A stretch of 64,000 nt of DNA from Leguminivora glycinivorella (taxonomy: Eukaryota > Arthropoda > Insecta > Lepidoptera > Tortricidae): assembly GCF_023078275.1 (NCBI RefSeq), contig NC_062980.1, positions 16,262,783 through 16,326,782 of the forward strand, in the 5' to 3' direction. The notes under the pieces are model-generated. The model did not search any database. It was not told the DNA's origin and saw only the letters and a list, made by a program, of their open reading frames with translations. Position numbers and translations under genes: made by a program. This document shows positions 10,301 to 22,300 of this stretch, piece after piece (the stretch's first letter is position 1; each line of letters opens with the position of its first letter).

Positions 10301-13300
10301 GGACATTTAGCATTGTGACGGCTGGCAAACAAATCAACCTCCGGGTACCCGAAATTTGACGTTATTTCGTTGAATGCGTAATCATTTAATTCCCATTCAG
10401 TATCATTAAACTTTTTACGTGATAGTGAATCGGCTTCAAAATTCTCTTTTGACTTGATGTACGATGCAAAAATAAATATTTTTCGACATATGCACCATTC
10501 CCAAATTTCTCTGGCAATCTTATTTAAATGTGTAAACTGTATGCTGCCCATTCTATTAATGCAGGAAATTGCAGTAACGTTATCTATGCGCAAAAGAATT
10601 CTACAGTCGTATAGATCCCTTGCAAAACTTTTAAGTGCGAAGAAAGCGGCCTTCATTTCTAACTCGTTAATGTGTAAATTAATTTCATCGTCCCTCCAAT
10701 GGCCGAACGTTTCATTATGATCACAATAGGCACCCCAACCTGTTGTAGACGCATCTGAAAATATTTCTAATTTATAGTTGTCTACGCACAGAGGAGTATA
10801 ACCCTGGTCTATGTTATTGAGCCACCAAAACATGTCATTTTTTAATGCTGTGGGTATTCTTATATTTTGTTCATAACTAGGATTATTTAGTAAACATGAA
10901 TACTTGAAATGCTCAAATTCCTTGGTGTAAAGCCACGAATATTGAATTGCTGGACATGCCGACACCAAAAGACCCAAAAATCGTGCAAAATCACGTAGTG
11001 TACACTTATAGCTATTTAATAATGCCTGTAATTTTTCTTTAATCTTTATTCTTTTGGTGTCAGGAAGTTTCATAATCATATTTTCGGAGTCAAATACGAA
11101 ACCAAGGAATTTGCATTCCATTTTTGGGGCCAAACAACTTTTATCGAAGTTTAGTAAGAAACCTAACCTTTCTAATGTATTTTTAGTGATGTAAACATTA
11201 GTTTTACATTCAGAGTATGAAGTGCCAATCAGAAATATGTCATCTAAGTATATGACTGATAGTAAACCTTGTGATCTTAAATATTCCATTACAGGTTTCA
11301 TTAATTTAGTAAACACATACGGACTGGAACTTAATCCGAATGGTAATGCATTAAAATTATATAAAATGTCGTTATACATAAAACGCAAATACTTTCGATG
11401 AGATTCATGAACAGGTAGTAAAAAGTATGCATCCTTTAAATCTATACATGCCATGTAACAGTAATTTGTAATGAATTTAGAAGCGGTACGGTAATCCTCC
11501 ATTTTAAAATGTTTTGTATCTACGAATTTATTTAAACATTTTAAGTTTAATATGAAACGTTTGTCGCCATTCGGTTTAGGCACCAGGAAAACTGTGGATA
11601 AAAATTCGCCATCAACGTGATCACACTTTGAAATCGCGTTAATTTCTAGTAAGGATTTTATTGACTTATTAAAATCCTGATGCTCTTGGTCAGTTTTGGG
11701 GTAAACTCGGGGGGTATCGGGGCGATGAGGCGTGGAGGTGAAGGGTATTAAATAACCCTTAAGCCAAGATAAAATGACTGGATCATCCGTTATTTTAGTC
11801 CATTCATCATAATAGCACCGAAGTCTACCAGCGTACTGTACCTCGTAGTCTATCTCCGATAAGTCCGATAGCGGGGGGTGCGTCGAGGCGACGGCGTGCG
11901 GGCGCGATGCGGCGGCGGCGCCCGGCGATGGTACGGGTGGCTGCTCGCGCTGGGCTGGTAGCGCTGAGGCGTCCGAGGAGCGCGAGCTGTGCGCGCCGTG
12001 TTGGCGCCCGGCTTGTTGTCGGTCCTGCGATGGGGCTTGAAGTTTAAATGGCCCTTATTTGCGATAAAATTATTTTTGTTGAAAACTGACTTTTGTTGTT
12101 GTTTTAATGACTCCCCGGTTTTTTGGATGCTTTTGGCTACCTTTAATTTTTCGCTCACGTTTTCGCCAAACAAAAATGTATCTCTCTCTGCTTCGACCAA
12201 TGTTTCTTTAAGAGAAGCATCTGTTGACGCTAAGACGAAGTGGCGTCTCGTCATGGTATCGCTGTGATGGTTATCGCACAGGATTCGACATGCGTCACTC
12301 AGGGGCTTTAGAAGTTTTTGTTTATTATTCTCTCCTGAAATTATTGCTTCTGTAACAGAGGCCAGGGCAGCAAGGGCCACGCCCACTTGATTTTGTTTTT
12401 GCATAATACAAAAGTCGCGTTTTACAGAGCCATCTGACAAGGCAGCCTTTGCTTCAGGGTTTAGTTTGGGGGCTAAAAGCATGTCGCAGTTTCTAGGGAT
12501 CATATACTGCTTTAACAGTTTTTCTTTCGTCTCCTTGTCTAAACCCTTTACAAGTATTTCTTGCCATCGGTTGGCAATGTCCTTGTGCACAGGTGGTCCA
12601 AATTGCTGGTCACTTTTTGGGGCGTCACCCAGTAAGGACAAAATCTCGTCGTCGAGTTGCTGCTCTTCCTGAGCAGGCAGATCAGTCTCAGTATCAATTT
12701 GAGGTGGCGTCGTCTGTTCCGGTGGCGTCGGCTGTTCCGAAGGCGACGGCATGTCCTGCGGCGAGCGCGGCGGCGGCGGCGGCGGCGGCAGCGGCGAGAC
12801 GGCACGTGGCGAAGTAACCCGTGGCGAGTCTGGCGAACAGTGGACCATGGCCACAGTAGTTTCCTTGTGTACCGCGACTTGACTTGTGTCGTCTGGAACA
12901 ATTAAATGGTTTGTTATATTTTTGTGACAGCACCTGCCCTAGTAGCAGAAACGTATCACTTAAATTGTGACGAAGACAACCCGGTTTGGTTGCTCGCATC
13001 ACTGTTCCATTTTGGATATATTTTTATATTTGTTGTGACAGTACCTGCCCTACTAGCAGTAACGTATCACTTAAATTGTGACGAAGCCAACCCGGTTTGG
13101 TTGCTCGCATCACTGTTCTTATAATATCTGCCCATTTGGCAATACGCATCCACAGAAGTTAATACTAACCGTCTGAAAGTGCAGAAGAATCGGACGATGA
13201 GGATATAATTCGACGTCTAGCTGGTTTTTTCGCCAACTTATTTTCCAATTTTTGTATTTTTCGTCGTATCTCGTCGTCTCGGAGCTCTTCTTTCCTCTTG

Positions 13301-16300
13301 CCCATGTCGAAAGATTCTCGTTGCGGCGGACTCAAGACACGTGCGAAGGCTTGAGCACGGAAATACAGAATGAGCAATGGCGGACTGCACCAGGCCCGGC
13401 GCCATGTTGGATTGGTGGTGGAACTGGTGGGGAAAAAACGAGTTGCCAAAAAAAAAAAAAAAAAAATCTTTTAACAGACCGTGCAAGGCTGATGCTTGGT
13501 AATGCTACTACAACATGTAAACATTAATAAATCGCAAAGAATGAAGCTGTGAAACATAATTACAACTAAAATAATATATTTTTTCCATTAATTTTTATGA
13601 ATGGAGGTTATTTCAGTTACAAAGTTGCTCAATGTGTTATTATGTAAACATTTATGTATTGAATAAGATTTCATTATGCATTTTTTAACTTGAAAAAACC
13701 GGATAATGCTAGTCTGGCTCGAACACCGAAGGTTACGTGTATATTTTACTATTTTTTTTTCTCACAACTATATTAATAATCATGTATGGTGTAAGACGAT
13801 TTATTTTCCAAATTTCATAGTTTATTTATTATCTATTAATTTTGACTTCCTCGAGAGTGTAGATTTTTTTTCAACTCAATTAACCTATGTTGTATTTACT
13901 TAGAAATAAGGTTTTTTTTACAGCTTCAAGGAACGGTACAGTACACTTGAGTATAGGGTTTTTCCGAAATAAATAATATTGACGAATTGATAAACGGATT
14001 GACAAGAAAGTACATAATTGTATAAGGGTTCCATTTTTCTTTTTTTATCCGAAAACGATAAAAATCTTCGTCACTCAAAACTTTGTGTGATTTCTCAAGT
14101 CAGCTTTTTTTCATTTATTAAACATTTTATTTTCATTTATTTATTTTAAAATGTTTCCAGAAAGGATAGATACCTAGATCTTATCACACAAAATTTCATA
14201 CAAAACGACGTGCAATGCAATGTTAAATCACTTGCTATTTTTTTAAGTTACTTAGAATAACTATCGTATTTCGATAGTTTGTAATATACGTTTACACGCA
14301 CTGAACCCTACACGAAATTTGTCATTATACTAAACACTAATAAATTTCTGACAGTTAATCTTAAAAATCAATTTAAAATGATTTATTTTTAACAAATATT
14401 AAAAAATAACTATTCGGTCAGAGTGAGTACTTTCAGACATAGTCTCAATAAAAAGGGAAACTACACTTTCTGTCTCATTCATAGAGATTATACTTGACTA
14501 CAAACCCACCTACCATACACCATTTAAACAAGTTTTAAGAGAGTAGGCTAGATTTTTATAAGAAAAGCCTGCTATATAAATATAAATATTATAGGACATT
14601 CTTACACAGATTGACTGAGCCCCACGGTAAGCTCAAGAAGGCTTGTGTTGTGGGTACTCAGACAACGATATATATAATATATAAATACTTATATACATAG
14701 AAAACATCCATGACTCAGGAACAAATATCTGTGCTCATCACACAAATAAATGCCCTTACCGGGATTCGAACCCGGAACCGCGGCGTAGCAGGCAGGGTCA
14801 CTACCGACTGCGCCAGACCGGTCGTCAAATGTTATGTGACGCAAAACACACGATCTGGAAACATTCACGATTTCTACAAATAGTACAAAATTATCGCTGT
14901 GTATGAGATTGTACAAATCGGGCACAAACATCTAACACATCTTTTTATACAATATTTACGAAAATATAGCTATGTGTCATAATTCACATAGCAGGCGCAA
15001 TTCCAAAACTGCTGTTATAAGAAGATAATGTAGTTATGTGATTTATTGCAGTTAGCGATTATAGGAGGAACATTCAATGTATGGGCATCACATACCTACT
15101 TTTGATAAAACCTGTAATACTGAAATGAGCTCGACGCTGTTTTTGGAGCATATGTATTTAGAAATAAGGTTTAAAAAGGCATTGAAAACGAAAAATCGTT
15201 AAAAATCACATAGCGAATTTTGCACGCGCAACGACGAATATTGTCCTATTTTATTAACAATTTTTGTTTTAATCTGTCTATTCGGAACTCAATATGATGT
15301 TTATTATATTGTAAACCTACAGTTAGTTAGGCTATAAGAATTTTTCGTCGTGGAGAATTTTCCCTACCTGGGTTTTTTCTCAGGAAGAGGACATCACCAT
15401 CATAATAAAATTATAATACAGTATGATATTTTCAATAGAATATAATTTGACTTGTGTTAATTAGAATTGGAAGGTATTTTCTATTCACGTTCCGTATTTA
15501 AGCAAAGCTTGAAAAAAATATTAAAAAGCAGCGGACATTGTCAAGGAAAGGAAAAATACACTAAACTTAATAAAAAGAATATAAAAACAAAACCCTTTTA
15601 AGATCACTCTCGTCCATTCTGATACAAAGTGAAAAAAATATTAGCCTTGGATACTATTTTTTAAAAGGATTTGAGTTAAATCTATAGAAAAGTCAGAAAT
15701 AGATTTATGTAATTTTCCAAAAGAATAAGTAAGAAAGAATTATTTTTATGAAGAACAAAGTTGAAGATTGATCTTTAGTTGAAGTAAAAATATTTTATGG
15801 TTTATAAAATAACTGAAATTTCTATTAATCGTTTGACTCAAGAGGTAGCTTTACAAATTCGAATTAGAAAGAATAACTTTTATTCAAAACTTAAAAGTCA
15901 ACTTTTTCTCAATTTCCACGGTGAAATAATCACCTAATTACCTTGTAAGCAGGATTAACAGGATATATACGCCCTAATCTATAAAATTTCTGTAGGGTGT
16001 AATTTATATAACGGGTATATTTAACGGACATAGTGGGCTGGCTATGTAAAATCACCCTGTCTATTTTGTCCCGAAAACTCTCTAACAAGCAAACATGACG
16101 AGTTGATCAGCCGATTCGAGTATTTTTTGGTGTCCATAATCTATGTAACGTTAGGAAATTTCTGGGTAAAATGAAGTTAAAATTTTTTGTGTTTTGAATT
16201 TTGTATCAGCTCTCTACTCGCCACCTTATGCTAATGGGCTCCTATATCCGCACTTCCTCATAAAGTGAGGCCATACTTGCCACCTTAAATATTGTCTGTT

Positions 16301-19300
16301 ATAAAAATGACTTCCTGAATCTGCTTTCAAATATTGTTCCTAGATATACGAATGGGACGACAAGATCCGAGGAGCCGTGTTGTCCTCATTCTTCTGGGGA
16401 TACACCATCATGCAGATCCCAGCTGGTATCCTGGCGAAGAAGTTTGGTGGCAAACCGATGCTACTGTCTGCTTTATTGACCAATGGAGTCCTGTGCTTAG
16501 CTACTCCTAGTGTGGCTAAATTTGTAAGTATTTTAGAGAAATTGAGACCTTATTTAATCTGCTCACTAAATTTTAAACTAAAGGAAATTTTGAAAAGTTC
16601 ACACCACTGGCAATACTCTAACCTGCGACCTTTTGAAACACCACCGGACCTGCCGTCCAGCTAAGGTTGCCAGATATTCGGGATTTGACGGGATTTTTAC
16701 AATTTTTTGCATGTCCTCCCGACTCCCGACAAAATGGACGGTCCAGTCGCCCTGGTGCCGTAGCCGAATGGCATTTCTGCGACGCGAAACGAAAACGAAA
16801 CGCCGCGAAAGGTAGTCTGACTCTGTCGCGCCAACACGCACGAGCGATAGAGATAGATATCTACGAGCGTTTCGTTTCGTGAGCGTTTGTGCCATTCGGC
16901 TACGCACCCTGACCATGGACCAACTGAGCCATGGAGGCCTCAAACTTTAGTTTGAAAATTATTTGTATCAAAGGGCCCATTTAGACGGTATGAGAACTCG
17001 CATACGAGTTTTATTATATTGCAGTATTTGATGGCTGTGCAAAATTGTATGTAACTTCAACAGCCCGCAATGTAATAACTAATAAAATCGCATGCGAGTT
17101 CGCACGCCGTCTAAATCAGGCATAACGCTCGCAGATGTTTCTGCATGATACACTATCTAGTTAGTACATACTGACGCTAGTACTACTCATTCTATCCAGT
17201 TTTATTCTATAGGCCTTGGTCGTTAGCCGAACCTAATTATTACATACAGCCATTTATGCACAATGTAATTGGATATTTAAAACAAAGTTTACTTCAGTGA
17301 TAAGTGTAATAGATCAAGAGCCCAGGCCCGCCAGACCTTCCTCAAATTCTCAAGGATGAAACTTTGGGACAATGTAGAGTTCACATCGGCGTTTAATGTG
17401 TGCATATTTTCTAGTTCGGCCCATCGGCCAATTTTTTGCTATCAAGTGATGAAGGTGAAAAAAAAAAGTGCTTACTTTCCTTAAATTCTCAAGGCTGATT
17501 TTTATATATGTGTTAGAGCACGTTGTTAGAAATTGGTTATCATCAATGCCAGACCGTTTCCGCCGGCCATAACTTTTGCCAGACGCGACAAAGTTGGCAA
17601 AAAACGACTCTAACTTACCTCATTTTCTCAAGCCTGATTTTGATATATGATACGCAGGGACCTGTAACTAGACCGTTTGTAAGCAGCCAGACCAATCGGA
17701 TGGACCCAACCATCCGCCAGACCGACTTAAAGTTTCGATATGAGCATTAGTAGAATTGAAATATTCTGGGTCTATCAAAAGCTAAAAACTTGAATTTTCT
17801 ACATTAAGCTACGTGTATATTGTATACTTGACGTAATAAGCGACTTTCAAAAATTTTACTTCTAAGGAAATAAAAAAATGAAAGTTTATATGTGGTGCAA
17901 GATTAATTTTAAGCTATGAATTTTATTTACACTGCGTAAGTACATGTGTATTTTATTATAAATATAACTTTTACCAGACGCGACAAAGTTGGCAAAAAAC
18001 GATTCTAACTTACCTCATTTTCTCAAGCCTGATTTTGATATATGATACGCAGGGACCTGTAACTAGACCATTTGTAAGCAGCCAGACCAATCGGATGGAC
18101 CCAACCATCCGCCAGACCGACTTAAAGTTTCGATATGAGCATTAGTAGAATTGAAATATTCCGGGTCTATAAAAGCTAAAAACTTGAATAACGAATTGAA
18201 TTTTATATTATAAATAACGTAAACAAGGAAAAAACAAATTGGTAGAATGCATTATAAATTAAATATTCAATTCAAAGAAGTAAACAATCAATGTTACAAC
18301 GGTATATAACTAAACGAATTTCCTTTCTCCTACAAAACATGGTAACATACCTAAGTGACGAACTTTAGAATTACAAGTTTAGGAAGTTTAAACATTTGTA
18401 CTCAATACGAACATCATCAACCCCGTTATAACCCATGTCGGAGATGCTGAATTTTTAGACACGAATAAATTTTTGGCATTCTTCAAATACATGTATGCCG
18501 TTATAAAAAGTTTAGAATACTTTACGTGTGTACACAACATATACACTTATACTTTCCACCTCATTTTAACTGAACTTATGTAAATGCTTAAATAACTTTT
18601 GTAGTATGCGAGGGATTTGACATTATATGCAACATACACATAGTGCCTTTATACATAGTGTGAGGTCCCTCGCCCACAAATTAAAAAGGATCGATCTTAA
18701 AACTAATTTTAAACCACCTTGTTCGACGACCGAAAAAAAAGTTTAATTTACTTTTCTTCTTTAAATTTATAATAAAATACACATGTACTTACGCAGTGTA
18801 AATAAAATTCATAGCTTAAAATTAATCTTGCACCACATATAAACTTTCATTTTTTTATTTCCTTAGAAGTAAAATTTTTGAAAGTCGCTTATTACGTCAA
18901 GTATACAATATACACGTAGCTTAATGTAGAAAATTCAAGTTTTTAGCTTTTATAGACCCGGAATATTTCAATTCTACTAATGCTCATATCGAAACTTTAA
19001 GTCTTGAGAAAATGAGGTAAGTTAGAGTCGTTTTTTGCCAACTTTGTCGCGTCTGGTAAAAGTTATATTTATAATAAAATACACATGTACTTACGCAGTG
19101 TAAATAAAATTCATAGCTTAAAATTAATCTTGCACCACATATAAACTTTAATTTTTTTATTTCCTTAGAAGTAAAATTTTTGAAAGTCGCTTATTACGTC
19201 AAGTATACAATATACACGTAGCTTAATGTAGAAAATTCAAGTTTTTAGCTTTTATAGACCCAGAATATTTCAATTCTACTAATGCTCATATCGAAACTTT

Positions 19301-22300
19301 AAGTCGGTCTGGCGGATGGTTGGGTCCATCCGATTGGTCTGGCTGCTTACAAACGGTCTGGTTACAGGTCCCTGCGTATCATATACCAAAATCAGGCTTG
19401 AGAAAATGAGGTAAGCTAGAGTCGTTTTTTGCCAACTTTGTCGCGTCTGGTAAAAGTTATATTTATAATAAAATACACATGTACTTACGCAGTGTAAATA
19501 AAATTCATAGCTTAAAATTAATCTTGCACCACATATAAACTTTAATTTTTTTATTTCCTTAGAAGTAAAATTTTTGAAAGTCGCTTATTACGTCAAGTAT
19601 ACAATATACACGTAGCTTAATGTAGAAAATTCAAGTTTTTAGCTTTTATAGACCCAGAATATTTCAATTCTACTAATGCTCATATCGAAACTTTAAGTCG
19701 GTCTGGCGGATGGTTGGGTCCATCCGATTGGTCTGGCTGCTTACAAACGGTCTGGTTACAGGTCCCTGCGTATCATATACCAAAATCAGGCTTGAGAAAA
19801 TGAGGTAAGCTAGAGTCGTTTTTTGCCAACTTTGTCGCGTCTGGTAAAAGTTATATTTATAATAAAATACACATGTACTTACGCAGTGTAAATAAAATTC
19901 ATAGCTTAAAATTAATCTTGCACCACATATAAACTTTCATTTTTTTATTTCCTTAGAAGTAAAATTTTTGAAAGTCGCTTATAACGTCAAGTATACAATA
20001 TACACGTAGCTTAATGTAGAAAATTCAAGTTTTTAGCTTTTATAGACCCGGAATATTTCAATTCTACTAATGCTCATATCGAAACTTTAAGTCGGTCTGG
20101 CGGATGGTTGGGTCCATCCGATTGGTCTGGCTGCTTACAAACGGTCTAGTTATAGGTCCCTGCGTATCATATATCAAAATCAGGCTTGAGAAAATGAGGT
20201 AAGTTAGAGTCGTTTTTTGCCAACTTTGTCGCGTCTGGCAAAAGTTATGGCCGGCGGAAATGGTCTGGCATTGATGATAACCAATTTCTAACAACGTGCT
20301 CTAACACATATATAAAAATCAGCCTTGAAAATTTAAGGAAAGTAAGCACTTTTTTTTTTCACCTTCATCACTTGATAGCAAAAAATTGGCCGATGGGCCG
20401 AACTAGAAAATATGCACACATTAACCGCCGATATGAACTCTACATTGTCCCAAAGTTTCATCCTTGAGAATTTGAGGAAGGTCTGGCGGGCCTGGGCTCT
20501 GGGTCTATAAATTTACAATTATTTTCTAAACGTCGGTTAGCCTAGTGGTCTATATCAAGTTTTGCAATGTCATTTAAATTGTGCGTAGTTAACAAGAAAA
20601 CAGGAAGAACCGTGTAAATACAAGTCAAAAATAATCAACTATGTAGTTATTATCTTGTAAGCGTTGGCTAGTATTTACTTCTACTCGCATTACGTAGGTA
20701 TGCAATGCAAATATTTAAAAAGTCTTGGAAAAATCACATAATTATATGGGTTCTAGTACGAGTAGTACTAATCCTTTAATTAAACATTGGTTACATGCGA
20801 TTTTTTTAAACGACTGCCCAAAACAGATTGTACTGTTTTCTGCTTTCATGTGTGTATAGTATAGGAGATTCTTTGTTCCACCATAATTTCTAAACGCCTT
20901 AAGCGATTTAGCATTATTTAGCACAAAATAATTCGTAATTATGATGTCATAAAATAAACTTGACCAGACCTTTAAATATTTCAGGGATGGCTAGCCATAT
21001 GCCTTGTCCGCATGGCTATGGGCCTGACGCAGGCTTGCTTCATGCCTAGCACACACACGCTCATAGGCCAGTGGGCCCCACCCCAGGAAAGGACGAGACT
21101 TAGCATGATCGCTTATGCAGGTAATTATTTCAAGGTTGTTTGACAACTGCTTGTCTACTTCAATGGGATATTTTTTATGGGATAGGAGGCAAACGAGCAG
21201 ACAGGTCGCCTGGTGGTAAGCGATCACTGCTGCCCATGGACACCCGAAATACCAGAAGTGTTGGAGGTTCGTTGCCGGCCACAGATCAATACAACAAGAT
21301 GGCCCTTACAGGGCGACTCGCGGTCACCAAGCATACGACAAATCAGGTTTATAAAAGTTTGAACGCGTGCGACACCGATCAGTAGCGCCCAAGTATACGA
21401 CCCGCTAACAGTGTCCGTGTCCGCTCGGGAAAAAATCTTAAATAATCAATTTTGGTTGCAAACAATGGTCTCTTACAGCATAAAGTGGTGTGGCAAGTCT
21501 TCTAACACTTCTACATGTAAAAAAGATGGAACAACATTCCACAGTTAAGTCAAATTAATTATTTTGTTGAATATTGTTTATTGTCCGCGGAGTTCATTTA
21601 TACTGGTCAATATGGTTGTGCTGAGCGGCGCCGAGGCGCGTCCATCCCTCTTTACTGAGTTAACAATGTGATATGCTATCCCTTTCACGTAAACGACTAG
21701 GCATGGGGCCATGTTAGTTTATGTCTGTTGCGGGAACTTCGTACTGCCGTTCGTACCATGTGCTACCATTTTATGAAATATAAAAGAAAGCAGATTTGTA
21801 ATAGTGAATAATTATCTAGAATCTGTAGAGTCTGTAGTGGTATTTAGTTCATTGATTAGTTTAGAATATTTAGTTGGTTATTTAACTTAGTAAACGTAAG
21901 TAAAAATGCACAGTTTAGTTATTAGTTACTAGAATGATTTTTATTGAGATGCTATCACAATTATCATCCTCCTTGCGTTATCCCGGCATCGGCATTCGCC
22001 ACGGCTCATGGGAACCTGGGGTCCGCTTTGGAAACTACTACCAAGATTTGGCGTAGGCACTAGTTTTATGAAAGCGACTGCCATCTGACCTTCCAACCCG
22101 AAGGGTAACTAGGCCTTATTATAATTTAATTATAATATTATAATTTGTTGCAAAACAAATTCACCACAGTACTGGTACCGGTACCATTGTCTATAATAGA
22201 CATGTCCCATTCCCATCCCTACTGCTAATCATAAAGGCGCGCCATTATTTGAAACGACCAATGGCAGCACCGTGCGCGCCCGCCTCACCCCGCAAGGATT

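Larger units (their letters stand above)
8810..13561 (-). mobile_element. DIRS-like tyrosine-recombinase retrotransposon
   Basis: A minus-strand element with, in order of transcription, a gag-like ORF, RT plus RNase H, and a tyrosine recombinase. It has no LTRs and no DDE integrase. Its ends are 54-bp inverted repeats (8810-8863 and 13508-13561). All three enzymes retain their key residues, so the copy may be young. No DIRS-type methyltransferase ORF was seen. It sits in the 12-kb transporter intron, antisense to the gene. DIRS elements insert without target duplications, and none is seen. Confidence 0.88.

Noticed and set aside
12548..12905. Arg-rich and Ala-rich frames on both strands around the gag Pro-rich region
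   Set aside because: They are shadows of the GGC/GCC-rich codons encoding the poly-Pro tract of gag.
17523..17750. Open frame of 75 codons repeated almost exactly at 20067-20294 on the other strand
   Set aside because: Both are the two arms of the foldback element read outward; no start context, splice signals or protein similarity.
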